This document shows, piece after piece, positions 1 to 6,589 of a stretch of DNA of 10,530 nt (its first letter is position 1; each line of letters opens with the position of its first letter). The translations under genes were made by a program, and so were the position numbers. The notes under the pieces are model-generated. The model was not told where the DNA came from and did not search any database. It saw only the letters and a program-made list of their open reading frames with translations. The stretch comes from JBLNDG01 sp050261415 (GTDB lineage Bacteria; Bacillota; Clostridia; Lutisporales; Lutisporaceae): the NCBI GenBank assembly GCA_050261415.1, contig JBLNDG010000174.1, positions 1 through 10,530 on the forward strand, written 5' to 3'.

Positions 1-118
1 CTGAACAACTCTATTATACTGGAAAGGTGATTTTTTTGTATAACACCTGTCGCGCACCCGCATAGCGGGTGGTTCATTGTTTCGCTGCTCCGCTAGCTCA
101 ACAGGCTAAAGCCCATAA
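1..118 (-). mobile_element. Putative end of an IS200/IS605-type (TnpB) element, extending past the left edge
   Basis: This is a non-coding, hairpin-rich stretch. A 7-bp stem (55-61 CACCCGC with 65-71 GCGGGTG, loop ATA) is followed by a short GGCT/AGCC hairpin at 104-113. The right edge of the window (10418-10461) shows the same order in the same orientation: a CACCCG/CGGGTG stem and then an AAGGCT/AGCCTT stem. Read on the minus strand, a TATAAT box (13-18) lies downstream of the hairpins and could drive a gene beyond the left edge. Subterminal hairpins are typical of IS200/IS605 ends, which lack terminal inverted repeats. No transposase coding sequence is visible here, so the family assignment is inference and the inner boundary is approximate. 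Confidence 0.4.
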
Positions 119-121
119 ATA

Positions 122-159
122 AAAAAGTGGGGTTTTTATTTGAACTGACCCCACTTTTT
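122..159. terminator. Rho-independent terminator, probably bidirectional
   Basis: A perfect 11-bp inverted repeat (AAAAAGTGGGG at 122-132, CCCCACTTTTT at 149-159) encloses a 16-base loop. T-rich DNA follows on both strands. It lies about 70 bases past the stop of the HxlR gene on the minus strand and insulates that gene from the putative element at 1-118. Confidence 0.75.
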
Positions 160-195
160 ATTATTAGTGGACATTCTACCAAAATAGAATCAGTC

Positions 196-228
196 AAAAG
201 CGAGGAGGCTCGATGCCTCAGAGCTTTT
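196..228 (-). terminator. Hairpin overlapping the stop of the HxlR gene
   Basis: On the minus strand AAAAGC and GCTTTT pair, then after a 3/3 internal loop GAGGC pairs with GCCTC around an ATCGA loop. The stem includes the stop codon of the HxlR gene (227-229). No long T tract follows beyond the four T of the stem, so this is either a weak terminator or a 3'-end stabiliser acting with the stronger hairpin at 122-159. Confidence 0.5.
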
Positions 229-574
229 ATTCTGCATTATCATTGTTTTTCATCCGCTTTCCCCAATTAGCCAGTACTTTAAGAGCCGGAATAAGCTCCT
301 CTCCATTATCAGTCAGCGAATATTCAACCCGCGGCGGTACTTCCATAAATTGCTTCCTGCTTATGATATCATACATTTCCAATTCTTTCAGTGTCTGAGT
401 CAGCATCATATTGGTAATTCCATGAATGTTCTTCTTTAATTCATTATATCGCATGGTTCCATTTTTATTTAACGCCCAGATTATAGGCAGTCTCCACTTT
501 CCACCTATAAGATTTAAAGCAAATGTCAGGGGACAGTTGTCGAAGTTGCTTTTATATAATGCCTGGTCATTCAT
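227..574 (-). CDS. HxlR-family winged-helix transcriptional regulator
   Basis: The 115-residue protein has the HxlR hallmark near the N-terminus (N-C-P-L-T-F-A-L, G-G-K-W-R, about residues 13-28), followed by a winged helix with R-Y-N-E-L and a wing strand R-V-E-Y-S-L-T-D-N-G. These are cytoplasmic DNA-binding dimers. Several relatives (for example YodB of Bacillus) sense electrophiles or oxidants through a conserved N-terminal cysteine, and Cys14 sits in that position here. The open frame extends upstream to 694, but I place the start at 574 because GGAG lies 7 bases before that ATG and the protein then has the normal family length; the extension would be untypical hydrophobic sequence. The gene is divergent from the GNAT gene, its most likely target, with possible autoregulation. 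The inducer cannot be told from sequence. Confidence 0.9.
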   Translation of the reverse strand: MNDQALYKSNFDNCPLTFALNLIGGKWRLPIIWALNKNGTMRYNELKKNIHGITNMMLTQTLKELEMYDIISRKQFMEVPPRVEYSLTDNGEELIPALKVLANWGKRMKNNDNAE

Positions 575-624
575 ATTATCACTCCAATACTCAGTTTTTT
601 CTTTCTTAAGCAGAAAAAACTGCA

Positions 625-638
625 TACTTGTCATAGTA
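625..638. promoter_or_regulatory. Candidate HxlR operator, TACT-N6-AGTA
   Basis: TACTTGTCATAGTA has TACT/AGTA arms. TACT...AGTA inverted repeats resemble sites reported for YodB/CatR-type members of the HxlR family, with the spacing one base shorter here. The site overlaps the -35 box of the GNAT promoter and lies just downstream of the proposed HxlR promoter, so one bound dimer could affect both genes. This is inference from pattern and position. Confidence 0.4.
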
Positions 639-655
639 ACTGTAACTGATATAAT
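628..655 (+). promoter_or_regulatory. Sigma-A-type promoter of the GNAT gene
   Basis: TTGTCA (628-633), a 16-base spacer and a consensus TATAAT (650-655) stand about 60 bases before the acetyltransferase start. The -10 box overlaps the proposed HxlR -10 on the other strand, so the two promoters probably compete. Confidence 0.55.
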
Positions 656-681
656 GATATCAAAGTTGATTGGCCAATCAA
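654..681 (-). promoter_or_regulatory. Candidate promoter of the HxlR gene
   Basis: On the minus strand TTGATT (676-681), a 16-base spacer and TATCAT (654-659) precede the HxlR gene and leave a leader of about 75 bases. The -35 box falls inside the palindrome at 666-681. Other weaker pairings exist, so the assignment is tentative. Confidence 0.35.
666..681. promoter_or_regulatory. Perfect 16-bp palindrome, candidate operator
   Basis: TTGATTGGCCAATCAA is a perfect palindrome in the HxlR-GNAT intergenic region. It lies just downstream of the GNAT -10 box, about at the start of transcription, and covers the proposed -35 box of the HxlR gene. Symmetry and placement suggest a binding site for a dimeric regulator, probably the HxlR protein but possibly another. 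Confidence 0.4.
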
Positions 682-716
682 ACATGTTTTTCAATTTTTT
701 TGAAAGGATGGTTAAT

Positions 717-1259
717 ATGAGTATCCACTATGAAGTTATTTCCGAAGATAATATCATCTATATTAAGGATCTGTGCAATGATTTAATGACTTATCAAAAA
801 TCCAAAGCGCATCTGCATCCTGAGTGGTTTGACAATATGTGTTTTGAAACCAGAGTGATTCCATCCGTCAAGAGTGCCAAAGCCAACTTTATAATAACAG
901 CTAAAGATGATAATGAAATTGTCGGGTATGCATATAGCAACATTTCTCCAAAAAATACATACTCTGGCGGTTTTGCTACTCTTGAACCCGTAGACTTCTT
1001 CGACTTTGATTCTGTTAAAAGCGATGACGTAGGATGTCTCTCTCAGTTTTTTATAAAAGAGGGATACCGTAATATTGGCGTCGGCACAGTTTTATTCGAA
1101 AAGTCTATGGAATGGTTAAATTCATTTAGGTCAATAAATAATTTGTTTATCTTTGTATCAAACGGGAACGATAATGCGCTAAAGTTCTATCTGGGTAAAG
1201 GCTTCAAAATAAGCCATCAGATACTCAATGGGTTTATTACAGTATTAAGAAATATTTAA
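717..1259 (+). CDS. GNAT-family N-acetyltransferase
   Basis: The 180-residue cytoplasmic protein has a GNAT fold. Motif A, the acetyl-CoA pyrophosphate loop, is in C-L-S-Q-F-F-I-K-E-G-Y-R-N-I-G-V-G-T (about 107-124), with R118-x-x-G121-x-G123. Motif B is N-D-N-A-L-K-F-Y-x-G-K-G-F-K (151-164). The strand I-V-G-Y-A-Y (68-73) fits the beta4 position. The acceptor substrate cannot be inferred; amines, amino acids or drugs are all possible. The frame is open from 426, but the start at 717 has AAGGA 8 bases upstream and gives the usual family length, whereas the ATG at 708 is too close to that site. The gene is divergent from the HxlR regulator, suggesting inducible expression, and ends at the terminator at 1338-1380. 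Confidence 0.88.
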   Translation: MSIHYEVISEDNIIYIKDLCNDLMTYQKSKAHLHPEWFDNMCFETRVIPSVKSAKANFIITAKDDNEIVGYAYSNISPKNTYSGGFATLEPVDFFDFDSVKSDDVGCLSQFFIKEGYRNIGVGTVLFEKSMEWLNSFRSINNLFIFVSNGNDNALKFYLGKGFKISHQILNGFITVLRNI

Positions 1260-1337
1260 GCCTGAATAAATATGTTTATCAACGTAAATACAACTGCAGC
1301 CAGTGCAGCTGATATGGGGAGTGCGCGGTCTTTTCTT

Positions 1338-1380
1338 AAAAAACAATACCGCAACTAAAAAGCTGCGGTATTGTTTTTTT
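1338..1380. terminator. Bidirectional Rho-independent terminator between GNAT and hsp20
   Basis: A stem of about 16 bp (AAAAAACAATACCGCA at 1338-1353 with its complement at 1364-1379) encloses a 10-base loop. It is flanked by a T run on each strand. It lies between the converging ends of the acetyltransferase and hsp20 genes and can stop transcription from both sides. Confidence 0.9.
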
Positions 1381-1384
1381 GTTT

Positions 1385-1837
1385 CTACTGGATCTCTATG
1401 CGGTTTTTCTTACTTACTCCAGATTCTCTCTTTGGAAGCAACATTGACAAAACACCATTTTCGAATTTGGCTGATATCTGGTCTTCAATTATGTTTTCAA
1501 CATAGAAGCTTCTGCAGTAGCTTCCGCTTCTTCTTTCTTTTCTGATATAATTTTCTTTTTCTACATTATTCTCTTCATTCTTTACTATCGATATTGTAAG
1601 CACATCATTATTAAGCTCTACATTTATTTGTTCCTTCTTCACTCCGGGTAAATCAGCTTCAACAATGTACTCCTTTTCATTTTCCCTTATATCCACCCTG
1701 ATTTGTCCATCACCAGCGAACCAAGCGGGCATAAATGAATCACCGAAGAAATTATCGAATAAATTGTCTATGTTGAAAACATCCTGAGGCCTGTTTGCCA
1801 AACCCTTGCTTTTTCTACCGTATGGTACTAAGAACAT
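1385..1837 (-). CDS. hsp18: Small heat-shock protein, Hsp20/alpha-crystallin family (Hsp18-like)
   Basis: This 150-residue ATP-independent holdase chaperone binds unfolding proteins in the cytoplasm as large oligomers. The N-terminal arm (1-43, with D-N-L-F-D-N-F-F) is followed by the alpha-crystallin domain (about 44-137), which shows V-D-I-R-E-N-E-K-E-Y, A-D-L-P-G-V-K-K and the signature A-x4-G-V-L (A123, G128-V129-L130). The C-terminal I-x-I anchor (I147, I149) is present. Layout and length match the Hsp18 proteins of clostridia. The frame is open to 1870, but GGAGG stands 8 bases before the ATG at 1837, so I use that start. A CtsR operator overlaps the transcription start, indicating heat induction by derepression. 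Confidence 0.93.
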   Translation of the reverse strand: MFLVPYGRKSKGLANRPQDVFNIDNLFDNFFGDSFMPAWFAGDGQIRVDIRENEKEYIVEADLPGVKKEQINVELNNDVLTISIVKNEENNVEKENYIRKERRSGSYCRSFYVENIIEDQISAKFENGVLSMLLPKRESGVSKKNRIEIQ

Positions 1838-1878
1838 AAAAAACACCTCCATAAAATCAGTCAATACCAATCAATGTT

Positions 1879-1901
1879 TTTGACTTTGACTTTCTTTGAC
1901 C
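1879..1901 (-). promoter_or_regulatory. CtsR operator of hsp20
   Basis: On the minus strand GGTCAAA-GAA-AGTCAAA (1901 to 1885) exactly fits the CtsR heptad consensus RGTCAAA-NAN-RGTCAAA. A further AGTCAAA (1885-1879) overlaps the second heptad by one base. The site covers roughly +4 to +20 from the predicted transcription start. CtsR is known to control class III heat-shock genes, including hsp18 in Clostridium acetobutylicum. The ctsR gene is not in this window. Confidence 0.88.
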
Positions 1902-1910
1902 TTTGTTTAT

Positions 1911-1939
1911 ATTATCTAATATTTATTACCTAGTTTCAA
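1911..1939 (-). promoter_or_regulatory. Sigma-A-type promoter of hsp20
   Basis: On the minus strand TTGAAA (1934-1939), a 17-base spacer and GATAAT (1911-1916) lie directly upstream of the CtsR heptads. A second possible -35, TTGACA (1941-1946), fits only with a long spacer. The leader to the ATG at 1837 is about 65 bases. Confidence 0.6.
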
Positions 1940-2003
1940 TTGTCAAGAATTACTATTATCTTCGATAGCTGGTAACAGTAGCCGTTTTTTTGAATTTACA
2001 TTC

Positions 2004-2117
2004 TCACTTTTCAAAATATCTCTCTATTTCTTTATATTTATAGGCATTATATCCGCCTGTTATACTATGAGAGAGTTCCCAAATAATCTTATTGAGTAAC
2101 GATACCATGGTAATCAT
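2004..2117 (-). CDS. Doubtful 37-residue ORF or gene remnant
   Basis: This is the only protein-like reading in the stretch between hsp20 and the lacI-type gene. It begins M-I-T-M-V-S-L-L-N-K, is rich in charged and aromatic residues towards the end (Y-N-A-Y-K-Y-K-E-I-E-R-Y) and stops at 2004-2006. No ribosome binding site precedes either possible ATG (2117 or 2108). In the same frame, just above the stop codon that precedes it, about 18 further codons stay open and include E-P-F-G-F-T-G, so it may be the tail of a decayed longer gene. It lies beyond the terminator at 2182-2213, and I find no clear promoter. I do not recognise it. The rest of 1947-2181 holds nothing I can name. Confidence 0.2.
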   Translation of the reverse strand: MITMVSLLNKIIWELSHSITGGYNAYKYKEIERYFEK

Positions 2118-2181
2118 ATTTCAGTTTGATCTGGAACTGGCTCCCCCCTCGACCGTTCCTGTAAAGCCAAAAGGCTCGATA

Positions 2182-2213
2182 ATATAAAAATGCCGGAGAG
2201 TCTCCTCCAGCAT
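2182..2213 (-). terminator. Terminator of the malEFGQ-lacI operon
   Basis: On the minus strand ATGCTGGAG pairs with CTCCGGCAT (one G-T pair) around a 6-base loop (2190-2213), followed by TTTTTATATT. It lies about 28 bases after the stop of the LacI-type gene. Confidence 0.82.
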
Positions 2214-2240
2214 TCCATTACGTTGAGCTATTATGATCCT

Positions 2241-3269
2241 TTAAACAGACTTCGTCGACTGCCCGACTATCAATTCTCCCTGAAAGGTTCTATGCTGTGC
2301 TGATTTTTTCTTGTTGATTACATCAAACAAAATCCTGATAGTTTCCTCTGCCATCTCTTCTACCGGCTGCTTTATCGTAGTAATTGACGGATTGTAATAA
2401 TGAGCTATATCCAGGCCGTCAAAACCGGCTACAGAATAATCCTCCGGTATTCTTTTGCCTGCATCGAAAATTGCCTTGCATGCACCTATTGCGACACTGT
2501 CACATATTGCATATATCGCAGTAAAATCTTCTCCCGAAGCCAACAGCTCTTTAGTCATTTCATAGCCATTCTCCATAGAATAACCATCAATTCCATCTCT
2601 CGTAAACCTTATAAGATTGTCATTTATATAAATAGTATTTTCTCTCATGGCATTCATGTATCCGTCCAGCCTCAGTTTGCCAATGCTTTCATCATCCCTA
2701 GAAGCGGCAAGAATTGCTATTTTTTTATGTCCCAGCTTGCACAGGTAATCAACCATCTTATAGCTTTCCATAAAGTCATCCACAGAAACAGATGAGCAGA
2801 TTGATTCATCAAGTTTTTGCGTAGTTCCAATGGTACTCAGTACAAAAGGCACCTTTAACTGTTTAAGTTTCTCTTCAGAATGGGAAAAATACCCTCCCAG
2901 AAAAACGATACCCTTTAATTTCTTTTCTTTGACCAGTTCTATCGCAACGTCGATTTCATCTTCCTTATTCTCAACACGCTGTAATATAAAAGAGTACTTG
3001 TTTTTCTTAATTTCTTCTTCAAAGGTTTTAATCATATTAGTGAAAAAAGGGTTTGAAATACCTTTAATCAGCACTGCTATTGCATCGGAATCCGACCTTT
3101 TCAAGTTGCGGGCACTATTATTAGGAATATAGTTATGCTCCTTGATAATCTGCATGATCATTGTTTTGGTTTCTTCATTTATATCAGGATGGTTATTAAT
3201 AGCCCTGGACACTGTACTGACACCCACACCGCATAATCTTGCAATATCTTTAATTGTAACTGCTTCCAT
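2241..3269 (-). CDS. LacI/GalR-family transcriptional regulator of the maltodextrin operon
   Basis: This 342-residue dimeric repressor has an N-terminal LacI helix-turn-helix (T-I-K-D-I-A-R-L-C-G-V-G-V-S-T-V-S-R-A-I, residues 5-24), a hinge helix (N-S-A-R-N-L-K-R, about 51-58) and a periplasmic-binding-protein-like sensor domain beginning at A-V-L-I-K-G-I-S-N-P-F-F. The sensor contains R-x-D-G-Y and G-F-D-G-L-D-I-A, both usual in the family. A first ATG at 3278 abuts the AGAGG sequence, while the ATG at 3269 has AGAGG 9 bases upstream, so 3269 is preferred. It is the last gene of the operon, 43 bases after malQ. Its likely operator is the CGATA/TATCG cluster at 8005-8056. Effector and role (MalR-like repressor answering to maltose or maltodextrin) are inferred from context. 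Confidence 0.9.
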   Translation of the reverse strand: MEAVTIKDIARLCGVGVSTVSRAINNHPDINEETKTMIMQIIKEHNYIPNNSARNLKRSDSDAIAVLIKGISNPFFTNMIKTFEEEIKKNKYSFILQRVENKEDEIDVAIELVKEKKLKGIVFLGGYFSHSEEKLKQLKVPFVLSTIGTTQKLDESICSSVSVDDFMESYKMVDYLCKLGHKKIAILAASRDDESIGKLRLDGYMNAMRENTIYINDNLIRFTRDGIDGYSMENGYEMTKELLASGEDFTAIYAICDSVAIGACKAIFDAGKRIPEDYSVAGFDGLDIAHYYNPSITTIKQPVEEMAEETIRILFDVINKKKSAQHRTFQGELIVGQSTKSV

Positions 3270-3312
3270 AAACACCATCCTCTCGTTTCTTCACCATATG
3301 ATTATAGCATAT

Positions 3313-4791
3313 TTATCTTTCGTAAGTTGCTGTAACCTTCTTTATTCTCCTTACCAAATCATCCGTAATTTCATTCTCCAGCAGGCGCCACTTCCAATTG
3401 TCACCCACCGTCGAGGGCTTATTTATTCTTGCTTCATTGCCCAGGCCTAAATAGTCCTGAATTGGAATAATAACCAAGTCTGCAACACTGGCAAGTGCCA
3501 GCCTTATAAACTTCCAATGTATGTCGTTTTCCTTTTCAACGTCTATATCCAAATAATCAATGGCCAGTTGTTTATCCTCTGTATTAAGGTTTTTATACCA
3601 GCCTACGATAGTTTCGTTATCATGAGTGCCGGTATATACAACGCAATTTCTATCATAGTTATGTGGAGAATAATCGCTTTTCTCCCTTGAATCGAAAGCA
3701 AACTCCAATACCTTCATACCTGGATAACCGGTCTTTCTTACAAGCTCCAAAACGCTCTCTGTGAGAAATCCCAGATCCTCAGCGATTATATCCAGCTTGC
3801 CCAATTGCCTGTTTAATTCTTTAAAAATGTCATAACCGGGGCCCTTTTGCCAGCTCCCTTTTTCAGCCGTAATAGAGCCATATGGAATGGAATAGTACTC
3901 ATCAAATCCTCTAAAATGATCCACCCGTACTACATCATACAGCTTGAAGCAATAAGCAATCCTTCTGATCCACCAGGCATAAGAAGTTTTTCTATGATAC
4001 TCCCAATCATATAGGGGATTGCCCCATAATTGTCCTGTCGGCGAAAAAGCATCAGGAGGGCATCCTGCTACAGCAATCGGATTCATATTTTCATCAAACT
4101 GGAAGAGCTCAGGGTTAGCCCAGGCATCTGCACTGTCAAAGGCAACATAAATAGGAATATCTCCAATAATTCTAATACCGCACTTATTGGTAAAATCCTT
4201 CAATTTTGACCATTGCTGAATGAACATGAATTGTTGAAACTGATAGAAAGCAATTTCATCTGCGTACATATCCTTGAACCTTTTCATTGCAGCCCGTTCT
4301 CTCATCCTAATATCATCATCCCATTGGCTCCAGCTTCTGCCTGAAAAATGATTCTTAACTGCCATATATAGGGCATAATCCTCCAACCAGTAAGCATTAT
4401 CCTTAATGAACTGCTGAAACTCCTTGCTTTCACTAATGTTGCTTCTCTCAAAAGCAGTTCTTAATATTTTAAACTTTGACAAGTATATTTTCTCATAATC
4501 GATATATCGGTCATTCTGTCCAAAATCATAAGCCTCACATTCTTCCCTAGTTAGGTATCCTTCGTTTATCAATGTTTCCAAATCAATAAAATAAGGATTA
4601 CCTGCAAAGGTAGAAAAGGATTGATAAGGCGAATCACCATATCCAGTAGGGCCTAAGGGCAGAATCTGCCAATAGCTTTGCCCAGCCGTCTTTAAAAACT
4701 CTATGAATTTATAAGCATTTTTCGAAAATGCTCCTATACCATACTTTGATGGCAAACTTGCAACCGGCAATAATATCCCGCTTTTTCTCAT
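3313..4791 (-). CDS. malQ: 4-alpha-glucanotransferase (amylomaltase, GH77)
   Basis: The 492-residue cytoplasmic enzyme moves alpha-1,4-glucan segments between maltodextrins and releases glucose, turning imported maltose and maltotriose into longer chains for phosphorylase. GH77 marks are all visible: K-S-G-I-L-L-P-V-A-S-L-P-S-K-Y-G-I-G at the start, S-P-Y-Q-S-F-S-T-F-A-G-N-P (54-66), I-G-D-I-P-I-Y-V-A (209-217), V-R-V-D-H-F-R-G with nucleophile Asp291, I-A-E-D-L-G with acid/base Glu338, and G-T-H-D-N-E-T with His390-Asp391. The length equals that of bacterial amylomaltases. AGGGG lies 7 bases before the ATG. It is fourth in the operon, 36 bases after malG and followed closely by the lacI-type gene. 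Confidence 0.97.
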   Translation of the reverse strand: MRKSGILLPVASLPSKYGIGAFSKNAYKFIEFLKTAGQSYWQILPLGPTGYGDSPYQSFSTFAGNPYFIDLETLINEGYLTREECEAYDFGQNDRYIDYEKIYLSKFKILRTAFERSNISESKEFQQFIKDNAYWLEDYALYMAVKNHFSGRSWSQWDDDIRMRERAAMKRFKDMYADEIAFYQFQQFMFIQQWSKLKDFTNKCGIRIIGDIPIYVAFDSADAWANPELFQFDENMNPIAVAGCPPDAFSPTGQLWGNPLYDWEYHRKTSYAWWIRRIAYCFKLYDVVRVDHFRGFDEYYSIPYGSITAEKGSWQKGPGYDIFKELNRQLGKLDIIAEDLGFLTESVLELVRKTGYPGMKVLEFAFDSREKSDYSPHNYDRNCVVYTGTHDNETIVGWYKNLNTEDKQLAIDYLDIDVEKENDIHWKFIRLALASVADLVIIPIQDYLGLGNEARINKPSTVGDNWKWRLLENEITDDLVRRIKKVTATYER

Positions 4792-4827
4792 TTCTGCACC
4801 CCTAACAGCAAAGCTTTGTCATATATA

Positions 4828-5661
4828 TTATCCCTTGACAGCTCCTGCTACAATACCTTTAACAATGTATTTCTGACATGTAAAATAAAATACTATAATA
4901 GGAACAATCGCTAGCACCAATACTGCCATCATAGCCCCCATATCTACTGAACCATAGCCGCCCTGCAGGTACTGAATAGCAATTGGAATTGTCTTGTATT
5001 CACTACCAATGAGCAAATATGGCAACAAAAAGTCATTCCAAATCCACATAGTATTTAATATTGCAACCGTTATTGCTGTTGGTTTCAATATCGGGAATAC
5101 TACTAAAAAGAATGTCTGTATCGGATTACATCCGTCTATCTCTGCTGCTTCTTCTATTTCAAGAGGAATGGATTTGATAAAGCCGGCAAATAGAAATACC
5201 GACAATCCCGCAGCAAAGCCGAGATAAATTATTATAATACCCAATGGATTATCCAAGTGTGCCATATTAGCTGCTTTAGTCATAGTAAACATAACCATTT
5301 GGAAAGGTACAATCATTGAAAATGCAAATAAATAGTATATCGCTTGAGTAAGCTTGCTCTTAACCCTAGTAATATACCAAGCCGCCATTGAAGTAAAAAG
5401 GAGTATTACCAAAACAGATGATACAGTGATGAACAAAGACCAGCCAAAAGCTTGTGTGAAGCCAGTCTTGGTTATACCACTAACATAGTTTTTTAAACCG
5501 ACAAAGGTTTGATTATTTGGAAATGCGAAAGGGTTATCGCTGATAAAGAATTTACCTTTAAAAGAGTTCATCAGCACTACAAGAATAGGAGATAAAAATG
5601 CTATGGTTAATATTAGTAAAATCGTAGACAATAGATTGTTTATTAACTTTGAACCTTTCAT
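4828..5661 (-). CDS. malG: Maltodextrin ABC transporter permease, MalG type
   Basis: The 277-residue inner permease belongs to the CUT1 carbohydrate ABC importers. Six hydrophobic segments are visible, at about 10-31, 73-97, 107-128, 140-162, 187-205 and 242-262. The cytoplasmic EAA loop that docks the ATPase reads E-I-E-E-A-A-E-I-D-G-C-N-P (168-180), followed by F-P-I-L-K-P. The short N-terminus and the C-terminal K-G-I-V-A-G-A-V-K-G are typical of MalG-type subunits. The ATG overlaps the malF stop by one base (TGATG), which implies translational coupling and a 1:1 MalF-MalG complex. The substrate is inferred as maltose or maltodextrin from malQ and the amylase next door; the permease itself does not fix it. 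Confidence 0.93.
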   Translation of the reverse strand: MKGSKLINNLLSTILLILTIAFLSPILVVLMNSFKGKFFISDNPFAFPNNQTFVGLKNYVSGITKTGFTQAFGWSLFITVSSVLVILLFTSMAAWYITRVKSKLTQAIYYLFAFSMIVPFQMVMFTMTKAANMAHLDNPLGIIIIYLGFAAGLSVFLFAGFIKSIPLEIEEAAEIDGCNPIQTFFLVVFPILKPTAITVAILNTMWIWNDFLLPYLLIGSEYKTIPIAIQYLQGGYGSVDMGAMMAVLVLAIVPIIVFYFTCQKYIVKGIVAGAVKG

Positions 5662-6503
5662 CAGCTCTCTACCTCCTTGCTTCTAGTGAAAATCAGCTGC
5701 GAGAATGCTATAACTGCAACCAGGATAAAGAATAATACTGCTTTCGCCTGGCCTACCCCTTCCCAGCCCATTCTACCATAGAAGGTATCAAAAATATCCA
5801 AAGCCAGCATAGCTGTCTTCCTGGCTGGTGCACCCGCTGTAAGGGCAAAATTCTGGTCGAACAATTTAAAGGAATTTGATATTGTCAAAAACAAACAAAT
5901 TGTGATGGATGGCATAACCATTGGTATTATGACATTGCGCAATACTTTAAACGGACCTGCGCCATCAATTTTTGCCGCTTCAATCAAATCCGTCGGTACA
6001 TTTTGTATCCCTGCTATATAGATAATCATCATATATCCAATGAGCTGCCAGTTCATCAGTATCACTAATCCCCAGAAACCATACTTGGGATCGACGGTCA
6101 AAGTTACTCCAAACTTATACAGAACACCGTTAATTAATATCTGCCATATATAGCCTAATACTATACCGCCTATCAGGTTGGGCATAAAGAATACTGTCCT
6201 GAATAAATTCGAGCCCTTGAGTCCCCTGGTAAGCAGCAATGCCAGTGAAAAGGCAAGTAAATTAATTGATACGACAGATACCAATGTAAACTTGCCGGTA
6301 AACAATAATGCATTTAAAAAATCTTCATTTTCAAAGGCTCTGACGTAGTTGCTCAAACCAACCCATTTAGCATCCAATACCGTTGTAAATTTAGTAAAAG
6401 ATAAATACATGCCTGATATAAATGGGATTAAGAAAGCTATAAAAAATGCCAATAATGTAGGGAGGGCAAAAACAGGAAAATAATACTTCAATCTCTTTTC
6501 CAC
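5661..6503 (-). CDS. malF: Maltodextrin ABC transporter permease, MalF type
   Basis: The 280-residue membrane subunit of a CUT1 sugar importer has about six membrane segments, at roughly 11-36, 71-92, 107-128, 143-165, 191-211 and 252-272. The EAA loop is D-L-I-E-A-A-K-I-D-G-A-G-P (172-184), followed by I-I-P-M-V-M-P-S-I. It lacks the large extra periplasmic domain of enterobacterial MalF, as is usual in Gram-positive relatives. The start codon is GTG at 6503, with AGGAG 8 bases upstream. An ATG two bases earlier in another frame is a trap for gene callers. The stop codon overlaps the malG start. It follows malE across an 86-base gap that contains a strong stem-loop. Confidence 0.93.
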   Translation of the reverse strand: MEKRLKYYFPVFALPTLLAFFIAFLIPFISGMYLSFTKFTTVLDAKWVGLSNYVRAFENEDFLNALLFTGKFTLVSVVSINLLAFSLALLLTRGLKGSNLFRTVFFMPNLIGGIVLGYIWQILINGVLYKFGVTLTVDPKYGFWGLVILMNWQLIGYMMIIYIAGIQNVPTDLIEAAKIDGAGPFKVLRNVIIPMVMPSITICLFLTISNSFKLFDQNFALTAGAPARKTAMLALDIFDTFYGRMGWEGVGQAKAVLFFILVAVIAFSQLIFTRSKEVES

Positions 6504-6530
6504 ATTATCTTCTCCTAATTTTAATTTTAA

Positions 6531-6566
6531 AATGGTGAGCCGGAGTTGATTCTCAGGCTCACCATT
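6531..6566 (-). other. Intercistronic stem-loop between malE and malF
   Basis: AATGGTGAGCC (6531-6541) and GGCTCACCATT (6556-6566) form a perfect 11-bp stem with a 14-base loop, 24 bases after the malE stop. On the minus strand it is followed by TTTAAAATT, a poor T tract. It therefore looks more like an mRNA-stabilising or partial-termination structure than a full terminator. Comparable hairpins after binding-protein genes in ABC operons raise the amount of binding protein over permeases. Confidence 0.7.
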
Positions 6567-6589
6567 GCTGTAACCACTTAGTAAACCGA

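Noticed and set aside
575..694. N-terminal extension of the HxlR protein to 694
   Set aside because: It would add 40 untypical hydrophobic residues across the promoter region. GGAG stands at the right distance before the ATG at 574, and family members start there.
426..716. N-terminal extension of the acetyltransferase frame (97 extra codons)
   Set aside because: It overlaps the HxlR gene antisense and the divergent promoters, does not look like a GNAT N-terminus, and a good ribosome binding site precedes the ATG at 717.
1256..1324. Minus-strand reading A-L-P-I-S-A-A-L-A-A-V-V-F-T before the GNAT stop, like the last membrane segment of a transporter
   Set aside because: It is only about 25 codons long, is interrupted upstream by the terminator hairpin and a stop, and has no start or ribosome binding site. 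It could be a relic, but support is too thin for a feature.
3142..3450. Plus-strand 102-codon open frame across the lacI-malQ junction
   Set aside because: It lies antisense to two well-supported genes, and its composition follows the complementary strand.
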